From Streptomyces europaeiscabiei (GTDB lineage Bacteria > Actinomycetota > Actinomycetes > Streptomycetales > Streptomycetaceae): 50,148 nucleotides of DNA. Below, one piece after another: positions 24,451 to 32,914 of the stretch (its first letter is position 1; each line of letters starts with the position of its first letter). The stretch is from positions 1-50,148 of the forward strand of contig NZ_LRTR01000167.1 in NCBI RefSeq assembly GCF_001550375.1, in the 5' to 3' direction. The notes beneath the pieces were generated by a model. The model ran no database searches and was not told the DNA's origin. It saw only the letters and a program-made list of their open reading frames with translations. The position numbers were made by a program, and so were the translations under genes.

Positions 24451-26072
24451 AGGACGGCGTGAACGGCGTGGCACTCGCCGTCTTCATCTTCTTCTTCCTG
24501 GCCGTCACGGTCATGGGCTTCCTGGCCGCGCGCTGGCGCAAGGCCGAGAACGACAGCCTCGACGAATGGGGGCTCGGCGGCCGGTCGTTCGGCACCTGGG
24601 TCACCTGGTTCCTGCTCGGCGGCGACCTCTACACGGCGTACACCTTCGTCGCCGTCCCCGCGGCGATCTACGCGGCGGGCGCGGCCGGCTTCTTCGCCGT
24701 GCCGTACACGATCCTCGTCTACCCGCTGATCTTCACGTTCCTGCCCCGCCTGTGGTCGGTCTCCCACAAGCACGGCTACGTGACGACCTCGGACTTCGTA
24801 CGCGGCCGCTTCGGCTCGAAGGGCCTGTCGCTGGCGGTCGCCCTCACCGGCATCCTGGCGACGATGCCCTACATCGCCCTCCAACTCGTCGGCATCCAGG
24901 CCGTGCTGGACGTGATGGGCGTGGGCGGCGGCGAGAACACCAACTGGTTCATCAAGGACCTGCCGCTGCTGATCGCGTTCGGAGTCCTGGCGGCCTACAC
25001 CTACTCCTCCGGTCTCCGTGCCCCCGCACTGATCGCGTTCGTGAAGGACACCCTGATCTACATCGTCATCGCGGTGGCGATCATCTACATCCCGATCAAG
25101 CTCGGCGGCTTCGACGACATCTTCGCCAAGGCGGGCGAGGCGTACGGCCAGACCAACCCGGCGACGGACAAGCCGCGCGGCGCCCTCGTCCCCGGTGACG
25201 CCAACCAGTGGACGTACGCGACGCTGGCCCTCGGCTCGGCACTGGCGCTGTTCATGTACCCGCACTCGATCACGGCGACGCTGTCGTCCAGGAGCCGCGA
25301 GGTCATCCGCCGCAACACGACGATCCTGCCGCTGTACTCGCTGATGCTGGGGCTGCTCGCCCTGCTGGGCTTCATGGCGATCGCGGCCGGGATCCAGGTG
25401 CAGAACGGCCAGCTGGCGATCCCGCAGCTGTTCGAGACGATGTTCCCCGACTGGTTCGCGGGCGTCGCCTTCGCGGCCATCGGCATCGGGGCCCTGGTCC
25501 CCGCGGCGATCATGTCCATCGCGGCGGCGAACCTCTTCACCCGCAACATCTACAAGGACTTCATCAAGCCGGACGCCACGCCCGCGCAGGAGACCAAGGT
25601 CTCCAAGCTGGTGTCCCTGTTGGTGAAGGTGGGCGCGCTGGCCTTCGTCCTCACCATGGACAAGACGGTCGCCATCAACTTCCAGCTCCTGGGCGGCATC
25701 TGGATCCTCCAGACCTTCCCGGCCCTCGTCGGCGGCCTCTTCACCCGTTGGTGCCACCGCTGGGCCCTCCTCGCCGGCTGGGCCGTCGGCATGCTCTACG
25801 GGACGATCGCCGCGTACGGCGTGGCCTCCCCCACGCAGAAGCACTTCGGCGGCTCCTCCGCGGAGATCCCCGGCATCGGCGAGATCGGCTACATCGGCCT
25901 GACGGCCTTCGTCCTCAACGTCGTGGTCACGGTGGTCCTCACCTTCGTCCTACGGGCGTTCAAGGCCCCCGAAGGCATCGACGAGACCAAGCCGGAGGAC
26001 TACACGGCGGACGCGGGCGACAAGGGCGTCCAGGTCGAGCTGCCGCCGGCGACGGCGGGGGCGGGGCACTAG
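24447..26072 (+). CDS. Sodium:solute symporter (SSS family)
   Basis: This 541-residue transporter has about 13 hydrophobic segments. The early YxLGGRS-like element is DEWGLGGRSFGTWVTWFLLGG (split here by the window's usual spacing of motifs), followed by the conserved GFFAVPYTILVYP and ALFMYPHSITATLSSR segments typical of monocarboxylate-type SSS proteins. It would import an organic solute with Na+; the substrate is not predictable. GTG 24447 overlaps the stop of the DUF3311 gene by 4 bp. A family-1 repeat follows at 26141. Confidence 0.9.
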   Translation: MKDGVNGVALAVFIFFFLAVTVMGFLAARWRKAENDSLDEWGLGGRSFGTWVTWFLLGGDLYTAYTFVAVPAAIYAAGAAGFFAVPYTILVYPLIFTFLPRLWSVSHKHGYVTTSDFVRGRFGSKGLSLAVALTGILATMPYIALQLVGIQAVLDVMGVGGGENTNWFIKDLPLLIAFGVLAAYTYSSGLRAPALIAFVKDTLIYIVIAVAIIYIPIKLGGFDDIFAKAGEAYGQTNPATDKPRGALVPGDANQWTYATLALGSALALFMYPHSITATLSSRSREVIRRNTTILPLYSLMLGLLALLGFMAIAAGIQVQNGQLAIPQLFETMFPDWFAGVAFAAIGIGALVPAAIMSIAAANLFTRNIYKDFIKPDATPAQETKVSKLVSLLVKVGALAFVLTMDKTVAINFQLLGGIWILQTFPALVGGLFTRWCHRWALLAGWAVGMLYGTIAAYGVASPTQKHFGGSSAEIPGIGEIGYIGLTAFVLNVVVTVVLTFVLRAFKAPEGIDETKPEDYTADAGDKGVQVELPPATAGAGH

Positions 26073-26140
26073 ACGGCTGCCGGGTCCCGGGGCGGCGCGG
26101 GGTGGTTTCTCAGCCCCCGCCGCTCCTTCGTCCCCCATCC

Positions 26141-26200
26141 GCGCCCCCGAAGGGCCGCAGGCCCGTCAAGGGGCGCGGGGAACGGCGCGAGAAGCCCCCA
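26141..26200 (+). repeat. Dispersed intergenic repeat, family 1 (copy c)
   Basis: Contains AAGGGGCGCGGGGAACGGCG followed by CGAGAAGCCCCCACC, a variant of the family. It lies between same-strand genes. Confidence 0.65.
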
Positions 26201-26226
26201 CCACCCGCATCGACAACGAGCCCCTC

Positions 26227-26285
26227 GGGGTCGAAGGGGCAGAGCCCCTGGGGATGGGACGGGTAGGGGCGGCGGGGGCGCAAAA
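26227..26285 (+). repeat. Dispersed intergenic repeat, second module (copy b)
   Basis: GGTCGAAGGGGCAGAGCCCC, GGATGGGACGGGTAGGGGC and the G-run that follows nearly duplicate 2760-2825. It again lies downstream of a family-1 copy. Confidence 0.65.
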
Positions 26286-26305
26286 CACCCGGCTACCCTG
26301 ACCAG

Positions 26306-27295
26306 GTGACCGCTCGCACCCCGATCGTCCTGGACAGCGACCCCGGTATCGACGACGCCGTGGCCCTGCAGTACCTCCTCGGCACAGGCCTGTGGGATCT
26401 CAAGGCGTACACGTCGGTCGGCGGCAATCTCCCCGCCGAGTCGACCTACGCCAACGCCCGCGCCCTGTCCCGCGCCCTCCGCATCGACGGCGACGTCCCG
26501 GTGCACCGAGGCGCGGGCCGCCCCCTGTCCCGGCTCCCCTACCGGGAGGCCTCCGCCTTCCACGGCCCGGCAGGCCTCGGCGACGAGACACTGCCCGACT
26601 CGACGGCCCCGCACTCGAAGGAGTCGTCCGCACAGGCGCTGCTCCGGCTCTCGCGGGAGTACGAGGGTGAGCTGACGGTGTGCGCCACGGGCCCGCTCAC
26701 GAACGTGGCCGTGGCACTGCTGGAGGACCCGGACTTCGCCCACCGCGTCGGCAGGTTCGTGTTCATGGGCGGCGCCGCCCAGGTGCCGGGGAACTTCACC
26801 CCGGTCGCCGAGTTCAACATCTGGGCCGACCCGGACGCCGCCGAGATCGTGCTCTCCTCCGGCATCCCGTTCACCATGGTCGACCTGGATGCCTCGCACC
26901 GCTGGCTGTTCCGCCCCGCCGACCTCGCCGCACTGGAGGCCGCGGGCCCGGGGACGGCCCTCGCCGCCCGGCTGATGCGCACCTACATGGACGCCTACAC
27001 CCGCCACGGCGGAGACGGCACCTGTCCGCTGCACGATCCGCTGGCCGTGGGGGTCTGTGGGGACGAGGCGTTCGTCGAGGCCGCCGAGGGGGCCGTCGTC
27101 GTGGAGTGCGCGAGCGAACTCACGCGCGGCCAGACCGTGTTCGTGCCGGCCGCCGCCCGGCGCGTCTACTACTCCGAGTCCCCCTCCCTGAGCGCCCGCC
27201 TCCGCGCCACCGGCCGCGTCGCCCTGGGGCCGGGCACCCGCGACTTCACCAAGGACTTCGTGGCCACGCTGCCGCGGTGGCCGGCGGTGAGCTGA
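26306..27295 (+). CDS. Inosine-uridine-type nucleoside hydrolase
   Basis: This 329-residue protein opens with VLDSDPGIDDAVAL, the calcium-binding Asp cluster (D10, D12, D16, D17) diagnostic of nucleoside N-ribohydrolases. ATGPLTNVAVAL and FVFMGGAA follow as structural motifs, and CPLHDPLAV supplies the conserved His-Asp near the C-terminus. It hydrolyses the N-glycosidic bond of a ribonucleoside for salvage. GTG 26306 has TACCCT (26294-26299) 6 nt upstream and no Shine-Dalgarno sequence, so it is probably leaderless. Confidence 0.9.
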   Translation: MTARTPIVLDSDPGIDDAVALQYLLGTGLWDLKAYTSVGGNLPAESTYANARALSRALRIDGDVPVHRGAGRPLSRLPYREASAFHGPAGLGDETLPDSTAPHSKESSAQALLRLSREYEGELTVCATGPLTNVAVALLEDPDFAHRVGRFVFMGGAAQVPGNFTPVAEFNIWADPDAAEIVLSSGIPFTMVDLDASHRWLFRPADLAALEAAGPGTALAARLMRTYMDAYTRHGGDGTCPLHDPLAVGVCGDEAFVEAAEGAVVVECASELTRGQTVFVPAAARRVYYSESPSLSARLRATGRVALGPGTRDFTKDFVATLPRWPAVS

Positions 27296-27298
27296 CCC

Positions 27299-27446
27299 GG
27301 TCCGATCGTCCATGGACCGACGGCTCGGATCGTCCGTGGACCGGCAGCGGCTCGGATCATCCAAGGGCCGAGCGGCTCGGATCATCCGTATACCGAGCGG
27401 CTCGGATCACCCAGGGACGAGCAGATCGGATCATCCGACAAGCGAC
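27299..27446 (+). repeat. Six-unit tandem array of ~25-bp hairpin repeats
   Basis: Units begin near 27299, 27322, 27349, 27374, 27399 and 27423 with core CTCGGATCATCC and flanks GGCTCGG / CCGAGC that can pair within a unit. Identity falls toward both ends. There are no unique spacers. Confidence 0.8.
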
Positions 27447-27502
27447 GGCCCCTGTGGAAAACCGCGGCCCCGCAAAGCCGCCCCTGATGCAAACTGCGAC
27501 GC

Positions 27503-28009
27503 ATGGACATCACGATCAGGCACGTGGCCCCCGATGAGTACGCCACCCTCGGCGAGATCACCGCGCAGGCCTACCTCGGCGACGGACTGCTGGACTTCGG
27601 GGAGAGCGATGTGTACCTCGGTGAGCTGCGGGACGTGGCGAAGCGGGCCGCCGCGGCCGACGTGCTCGTGGCCCTGGCGGACGGCCGGGTGCTCGGCGGT
27701 GTGACCTTCGTCCCGGCGGGCGGCCCCATGGCCGACATCGCCTCTGCGGGAGAGGCCGAGATACGGATGCTCGCGGTTGCCCCAAAAGCGCGCGGGCGAG
27801 GCGTCGGCGAGGCCCTCGTCCGGGCCTGTGTGGAGCGCGCCCGGACCGTGGAGGGCTGTGTACGCGTCGTGCTGTCGACCCACCGCACCATGCGCGCGGC
27901 CCATCGGATCTACGAACGCCTGGGCTTCACTCGCACACCGGAGCGCGACTGGAACCCCCTCCCCGACGTCCTGGACATCTCGCTGATCACCTATGAGTTG
28001 ACGCTCTGA
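27503..28009 (+). CDS. GNAT family N-acetyltransferase
   Basis: This is a 168-residue single-domain GNAT. The beta4-alpha3 acetyl-CoA motif is EIRMLAVAPKARGRGVGEAL (about residues 88-107), with the RGRGVG pyrophosphate loop. LSTHRTMRAAHRIYERLGF forms the late alpha4/beta region. The acceptor substrate is unknown. ATG 27503 lacks a Shine-Dalgarno sequence; CAAACT lies 7 nt before it, which may reflect a leaderless start. It directly follows the hairpin-repeat array. Confidence 0.88.
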   Translation: MDITIRHVAPDEYATLGEITAQAYLGDGLLDFGESDVYLGELRDVAKRAAAADVLVALADGRVLGGVTFVPAGGPMADIASAGEAEIRMLAVAPKARGRGVGEALVRACVERARTVEGCVRVVLSTHRTMRAAHRIYERLGFTRTPERDWNPLPDVLDISLITYELTL

Positions 28010-28030
28010 CACCCTGCGAAGCCGAATGCG

Positions 28031-28077
28031 ACACAACATGTGGGGGTGCCATCGCGACCCGGCACTAGATGTATGCT
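28031..28077 (+). promoter_or_regulatory. Paired NrdR boxes upstream of nrdAB
   Basis: ACACAACATGTGGGGG (28031-28046) and GCACTAGATGTATGCT (28062-28077) match 11 and 10 of 16 positions of the NrdR box. They start exactly 31 bp apart, three helical turns, the usual tandem spacing. NrdR represses the Streptomyces nrdAB operon. Confidence 0.7.
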
Positions 28078-28200
28078 CATGCTCGCTGTCGCCGCAGGGG
28101 AATCCGGTGCGAATCCGGAACTGTCCCGCAACGGTGTACTCGCATGCGTACATACCTATTTGCGCACGCCTGTTCAGTCCGAACACCTGCTGACAGCGCG
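28078..28200 (+). ncRNA. Cobalamin (adenosylcobalamin) riboswitch
   Basis: The core GAATCCGGTGCGAATCCGGA leads into CTGTCCCGCAACGGT. The B12 box follows as CAGTCCGAACACCTGCTGAC. Stem P1 closes between CGCTGTC (28084-28090) and GACAGCG (28192-28198). The riboswitch lies ~130 nt before the class Ia ribonucleotide reductase, where B12 control is established in S. coelicolor. A possible expression-platform hairpin is GGTCCGG (28212-28218) with CCGGGCC (28230-28236). Confidence 0.9.
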
Positions 28201-28332
28201 CCCGGCCGTCCGGTCCGGGTGCCTGACGTCCGGGCCTCGCGGAATGGGCCGGTGGACGCGACGCCCCCGCGCGTTCGTGTGCTGCCGCCTGCCCTCCGCA
28301 AGGCCCCTTGCCGAGCGAGGGAGAGCCCCCAC

Positions 28333-30759
28333 GTGACCATCGCGCCAGCCGACCCGGTTTCAGCCGACCTGGCTTCAGCCCACCTGGCTTCAGCCACCCC
28401 GGCGACGGAGACCGACGGTCCCGGTACCGCGTTGCTGCGGACCCTGACCGAGCTGACCGTCGACCTCCCCGACGCCGACCCCGGCCGGGTCGCCGCCGCC
28501 GCATTGCGCGGCCGGTCCGCGAGGGCCGACGAGGCGGAGCTGCGCGAGCTGGCCACGGAGGCGGCCGCGGGCCTCATCTCCGAGGACCCCGCCTACTCGA
28601 AGCTGGCCGCCCGTCTGCTGGCCATCGGCATCCGTGCCGAGGCCGCCTCGCAGGGCGTCACGACCTTCACCGGGTCCATCGCCGTGGGCCACCGGGAGGG
28701 CCTCGTCGCCGACCGTACGGCGGAGTTCACGCGCATCCACGCCGGGCGTCTGGACGCCCTGGTCGACCCGGCCGGCGACGACCGCTTCGGCTACTTCGGC
28801 CTGCGCACCCTGCACAGCCGCTACCTGCTCCGGCACCCCCTCACCCGCAAGGTCATCGAGACGCCCCAGCACTTCATGCTGCGCGTGGCGAGCGGTCTGG
28901 CCGAGGACGACACCACCCGTGCCGTGGACGAAGTCGCCGCGCTCTACAGCCTCATGAGCCGCCTCGACTATCTCCCCTCCTCCCCCACGCTCTTCAACTC
29001 CGGTACACGCCACCCCCAGATGTCGTCCTGCTACCTCCTCGACTCCCCGCTGGACGAGCTGGACTCCATCTACGACCGCTACCACCAGGTGGCCCGTCTC
29101 TCGAAGCACGCCGGCGGCATCGGCCTGTCGTACTCCCGTATCCGCTCGCGCGGTTCGCTGATCCGGGGCACCAACGGGCACTCCAACGGCATCGTGCCGT
29201 TCCTGAAGACGCTGGACGCCTCGGTCGCCGCCGTGAACCAGGGCGGCCGGCGCAAGGGCGCGGCCGCGGTCTACCTGGAGACCTGGCACTCCGACATCGA
29301 GGAGTTCCTGGAGCTGCGCGACAACACCGGTGAGGACGCCCGGCGTACGCACAACCTGAACCTGGCGCACTGGATCCCGGACGAGTTCATGCGCCGGGTG
29401 AACGCCGACGAGCCGTGGTCACTGTTCTCCCCGGCCGACGTGCCCGAGCTGGTCGACCTGTGGGGCGAGGAGTTCGAGGCCGCCTACCGCAAGGCGGAGG
29501 CGGGCGGCCTGGCGAAGAAGACCATCCCGGCCCGTGATCTGTACGGCCGCATGATGCGCACCCTCGCGCAGACCGGCAACGGCTGGATGACCTTCAAGGA
29601 CGCGGCCAACCGCACGGCCAACCAGACGGCGGAGCCGGGTCATGTCGTCCACTCGTCCAACCTCTGCACGGAGATCCTGGAGGTCACGGACGACGGGGAG
29701 ACTGCGGTCTGCAACCTGGGCTCGGTGAACCTGGGCGCGTTCGTCGACCGGGCGGCGGGCGACATGGACTGGCAGCGGCTGGACGAGACCGTCCGCACCG
29801 CCGTCACCTTCCTCGACCGCGTGGTCGACATCAACTTCTACCCGACCGAGCAGGCCGGCCGCTCCAACGCCAAGTGGCGCCCGGTCGGCCTCGGCGCGAT
29901 GGGCCTGCAGGACGTCTTCTTCCAACTGCGCCTGCCCTTCGACTCCCCCGAGGCCAAGGCGCTGTCCACGCGGATCGCCGAGCGCATCATGCTCGCCGCG
30001 TACGAGGCCTCCGCCGACCTCGCCGAGCGCAACGGCCCGCTGCCGGCCTGGGAGAAGACCCGCACGGCCCGTGGTGTGCTGCACCCGGACCACTACGGCG
30101 TCGAGTCCACCTGGCCGGAGCGCTGGGCGGCGCTGCGCGAGCGCGTCGCGACGACGGGCATGCGCAACTCCCTGCTCCTGGCCATCGCGCCGACGGCCAC
30201 CATCGCCTCGATCGCCGGTGTGTACGAATGCATCGAGCCGCAGGTGTCCAACCTGTTCAAGCGCGAGACGCTGTCCGGCGAGTTCCTCCAGGTCAACTCG
30301 TATCTGGTGAAGGACCTCAAGGAGCTGGGCGTCTGGGACGCCCGCACCCGTGAGGCGCTGCGCGACTCGAACGGCTCGGTGCAGGACTTCGCGTGGATCC
30401 CGGCCGACGTACGGGACCTCTACCGCACGGCCTGGGAGATCCCGCAGCGCGGGATCATCGACATGGCCGCCGCCCGCACCCCGTATCTGGACCAGTCTCA
30501 GTCGCTCAACCTGTTCCTGGAGACGCCGACCATCGGCAAGCTCTCCTCGATGTACGCGTACGCCTGGAAGTCGGGGCTGAAGACCACGTACTACCTGCGC
30601 TCCCGCCCGGCGACCCGCATCGCCCGCGCCGCCCAGGGCCAGGCCCAGGCGCAGGCCCCGGCACAGCCCGAGAAGACCATCCCCCTCCAGCAGGCGGCCG
30701 ACCCGGATGCCGTCGCCTGCTCCCTGGAAAACCCCGAGTCCTGCGAGGCCTGCCAGTAA
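28333..30759 (+). CDS. nrdA: Class Ia ribonucleotide reductase, alpha subunit
   Basis: This 808-residue protein is also called nrdL in S. coelicolor. It reduces NDPs to dNDPs using the radical from the beta subunit. SSCYLLDSPLDELDS and HSSNLCTEILEVTDDGETAV carry active-site cysteines, SSMYAYAWKSGLKTTYYLR the radical-transfer tyrosines, and the C-terminal ESCEACQ the redox pair Cys804/Cys807 regenerated by thioredoxin or glutaredoxin-like partners. The N-terminal ~90 residues form a poorly conserved regulatory region after a short repeated segment. GTG 28333 follows GAGGGAG. Expression is predicted to be shut off by B12 through the riboswitch, when class II NrdJ can work. Confidence 0.95.
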   Translation: MTIAPADPVSADLASAHLASATPATETDGPGTALLRTLTELTVDLPDADPGRVAAAALRGRSARADEAELRELATEAAAGLISEDPAYSKLAARLLAIGIRAEAASQGVTTFTGSIAVGHREGLVADRTAEFTRIHAGRLDALVDPAGDDRFGYFGLRTLHSRYLLRHPLTRKVIETPQHFMLRVASGLAEDDTTRAVDEVAALYSLMSRLDYLPSSPTLFNSGTRHPQMSSCYLLDSPLDELDSIYDRYHQVARLSKHAGGIGLSYSRIRSRGSLIRGTNGHSNGIVPFLKTLDASVAAVNQGGRRKGAAAVYLETWHSDIEEFLELRDNTGEDARRTHNLNLAHWIPDEFMRRVNADEPWSLFSPADVPELVDLWGEEFEAAYRKAEAGGLAKKTIPARDLYGRMMRTLAQTGNGWMTFKDAANRTANQTAEPGHVVHSSNLCTEILEVTDDGETAVCNLGSVNLGAFVDRAAGDMDWQRLDETVRTAVTFLDRVVDINFYPTEQAGRSNAKWRPVGLGAMGLQDVFFQLRLPFDSPEAKALSTRIAERIMLAAYEASADLAERNGPLPAWEKTRTARGVLHPDHYGVESTWPERWAALRERVATTGMRNSLLLAIAPTATIASIAGVYECIEPQVSNLFKRETLSGEFLQVNSYLVKDLKELGVWDARTREALRDSNGSVQDFAWIPADVRDLYRTAWEIPQRGIIDMAAARTPYLDQSQSLNLFLETPTIGKLSSMYAYAWKSGLKTTYYLRSRPATRIARAAQGQAQAQAPAQPEKTIPLQQAADPDAVACSLENPESCEACQ

Positions 30760-31769
30760 TGCCCAGCAACCAGAATCTCCTCGACCCCGGCTTCGAGCTG
30801 ACTCTCCGTCCCATGCGCTACCCGGACTTCTACGAGCGCTACCGGGACGCGATCAAGAACACCTGGACCGTCGAGGAGGTCGACCTCCACTCGGACGTCG
30901 CCGACCTGGCGAAGCTGTCCGAGGGTGAGCAGCACATGATCGGCCGGCTGGTCGCGTTCTTCGCGACGGGCGACTCCATCGTGGCGAACAACCTCGTGCT
31001 GACGCTGTACAAGCACATCAACTCCCCCGAGGCGCGCCTGTACCTGAGCAGGCAGCTGTTCGAGGAGGCCGTGCACGTCCAGTTCTATCTGACACTGCTC
31101 GACACCTATCTCCCCGACCCGGCGGACAGGGCGGCGGCCTTCGACGCCGTCGAGAACATCCCGTCCATCCGGGAAAAGGCCGGGTTCTGCTTCAAGTGGA
31201 TGGACTCGGTCGAGAAGCTGGACCGGCTGGAGACCAAGGCCGACCGCCGCCGCTTCCTGCTGAACCTGATCTGCTTCGCCGCGTGCATCGAGGGCCTGTT
31301 CTTCTACGGCGCCTTCGCGTACGTCTACTGGTTCCGCAGCCGGGGTCTGCTGCACGGTCTGGCGACCGGCACCAACTGGGTGTTCCGTGACGAGACGATG
31401 CACATGTCCTTCGCCTTCGAGGTGGTGGACACCGTGCGCAAGGAGGAGCCGGAGCTCTTCGACGACCAGCTTCAGCAGCAGGTCACGGACATGCTGAAGG
31501 AGGCCGTCGAGGCCGAGCTGCAGTTCGGGCGCGACCTGTGCGGTGAAGGCCTCCCGGGCATGAACACCGAGTCGATGCGGCAGTACCTGGAATGCGTCGC
31601 CGACCAGCGCCTGACACGCCTGGGCTTCGCGCCGCTCTACGGCTCGGAGAACCCGTTCTCCTTCATGGAGCTGCAGGGCGTCCAGGAGCTGACCAACTTC
31701 TTCGAGCGGCGCCCGTCCGCGTACCAGGTCGCGGTGGAGGGCACCGTCGACCTGGACGAGGAGTTCTAG
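30759..31769 (+). CDS. nrdB: Class Ia ribonucleotide reductase, beta subunit
   Basis: This 336-residue di-iron protein (nrdM in S. coelicolor) houses the tyrosyl radical. Acidic and histidine ligands are visible in GEQHMIGRLVAFF, LFEEAVHVQFYLTLLDTY, CIEGLFFYGAFAYVYWF and FRDETMHMSFAFEVV. The C-terminal VDLDEEF tail is the peptide that docks on the alpha subunit. The ATG overlaps the nrdA stop by one base (TAATG), so the two are translationally coupled. The S. coelicolor operon continues to a third regulator gene, but here reverse-strand genes intervene. Confidence 0.95.
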   Translation: MPSNQNLLDPGFELTLRPMRYPDFYERYRDAIKNTWTVEEVDLHSDVADLAKLSEGEQHMIGRLVAFFATGDSIVANNLVLTLYKHINSPEARLYLSRQLFEEAVHVQFYLTLLDTYLPDPADRAAAFDAVENIPSIREKAGFCFKWMDSVEKLDRLETKADRRRFLLNLICFAACIEGLFFYGAFAYVYWFRSRGLLHGLATGTNWVFRDETMHMSFAFEVVDTVRKEEPELFDDQLQQQVTDMLKEAVEAELQFGRDLCGEGLPGMNTESMRQYLECVADQRLTRLGFAPLYGSENPFSFMELQGVQELTNFFERRPSAYQVAVEGTVDLDEEF

Positions 31770-31788
31770 GGACTTCCGGGCACCGAGG

Positions 31789-32586
31789 TCACTTGAGTGT
31801 GACCGCGTCCCCGGCCGACGTGACCCTCGCGGTCGTCGTCGTGCCGGGGAAGTACCAGCGCCAGCTGCCCGCCGCCGTGGCGGTGACCTTGGTGCCGATC
31901 TTCCCGGCGCTGCCCGTCTTCACCGTCTTGACGGTGGTGTAGCGGGCGGCGCCGTTCTTCCTGAACTGGAGCTGAACCGACTGCCCGGTGAACCCGTGGT
32001 ACTTGAGGGTCTCCCAGTCGGCCCGGGCCAGACGGCCGGCGACGGTGATCTTCGTGCCCTTGGCGACCTTCTCGGGCTTGATGACCGTCGTGAGGTTCGA
32101 GGCACGCTTGACCTTGTACCGGGCGATGTTGTCGGAGATCCAGTAGTCGCCGTCGTTGGCCTTGACGGTGGCGTTGACCTGCCAGACACCGGCGACGCGA
32201 TTGGAATCGATGTCGTCGCTGTCGGCGATCCAGCCGGGATCGACCGTCATGGTGCCCGTGCACACCGAGGTCGTCGAGCTCTTCCTGGCGCAGGACGAGT
32301 CGCCGTCCCAGGTCATGAAGCCATAGCCGTTGGACCTGTTGAACGTGCTGAGATCCGTGATCTTCCTGGCGCCCGAGTTGTCCTTGACGGTGACGGCGAC
32401 CGGGAACCTGATGGTCTTCGATGTCCCGATGATCACGTTTCCGCCACCGTTGACGACCGTCTTGGTGACGCGGACGTCTCCCCGGCCCTCCGCGTGGGCC
32501 CCTGTCGCCGCCAGCAGCACCAGGGCCGCCGCCCCGCCCGCCACGGCCAGGGTCCGGCCGTGTGCGGGGCGCGTTCTGTGTCTCAT
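31789..32586 (-). CDS. Secreted protein of unknown function
   Basis: This is a 265-residue precursor. MRHRTRPAHGRTLAVAGGAA followed by ALVLLAATGAHA is a classical signal peptide with an Ala-x-Ala cleavage site near residue 34. The exported part is beta-rich and Thr/Lys-rich with Ig-like strand patterns and two cysteines (DSSCARKS, TSVCTG), resembling Streptomyces calcium-binding or fibronectin-like secreted proteins. I recognise no catalytic motif. GGGGAGG immediately precedes the ATG. It is convergent with nrdB (19-bp gap) and appears inserted in the nrd locus. Confidence 0.75.
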   Translation of the reverse strand: MRHRTRPAHGRTLAVAGGAAALVLLAATGAHAEGRGDVRVTKTVVNGGGNVIIGTSKTIRFPVAVTVKDNSGARKITDLSTFNRSNGYGFMTWDGDSSCARKSSTTSVCTGTMTVDPGWIADSDDIDSNRVAGVWQVNATVKANDGDYWISDNIARYKVKRASNLTTVIKPEKVAKGTKITVAGRLARADWETLKYHGFTGQSVQLQFRKNGAARYTTVKTVKTGSAGKIGTKVTATAAGSWRWYFPGTTTTARVTSAGDAVTLK

Positions 32587-32650
32587 GATCCTCCCCTTGG
32601 GTCGAGGAGAGGCTACACAGGGAGTCGACCGCTGTCGTACAGATATGCGA

Positions 32651-32821
32651 TCAGGCGGCGCGGGCGATGCCATGCGACGTCCGCCGCTCCTCCGCCCGCC
32701 TGAGCTGACGGTCCACGCGCCAGTCGTGCACGACGCCGACGATCGCCGGCAGCGCGACCAGGGCGAGCAGTCCGAGGACGGCCAGGGTTCCGATGAGTCC
32801 TTGCAGCTGTGTCGTATCCAT
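32651..32821 (-). CDS. Small single-pass membrane protein
   Basis: This is a 56-residue protein with one transmembrane helix (about residues 9-31, LIGTLAVLGLLALVALPAIV) and a basic cytoplasmic tail rich in Arg and Glu (RVDRQLRRAEERR). ATG 32821 is chosen; an in-frame ATG at 32875 would add 18 residues and overlap the regulatory repeats of the divergent gene. No Shine-Dalgarno sequence is clear. The function is unknown. Confidence 0.55.
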   Translation of the reverse strand: MDTTQLQGLIGTLAVLGLLALVALPAIVGVVHDWRVDRQLRRAEERRTSHGIARAA

Positions 32822-32858
32822 GGACACCACTGTCGCGCCGAACACTCCTGACAAACAG

Positions 32859-32913
32859 TGGCAGGACTGCCGCACCCCCTCGAATTACTGCCACATCCGA
32901 GGCACACTGGCAG
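32859..32913. promoter_or_regulatory. Three TGGCAG motifs upstream of the AraC-type regulator
   Basis: TGGCAG at 32859-32864, its complement CTGCCA at 32888-32893, and TGGCAG again at 32908-32913, immediately before the ATG. The first two form an inverted pair. They may bind the regulator itself. Confidence 0.45.
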
Positions 32914-32914
32914 C

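Noticed and set aside
27299..27446. Possible CRISPR array
   Set aside because: Units are contiguous with no unique spacers and no cas genes are nearby.
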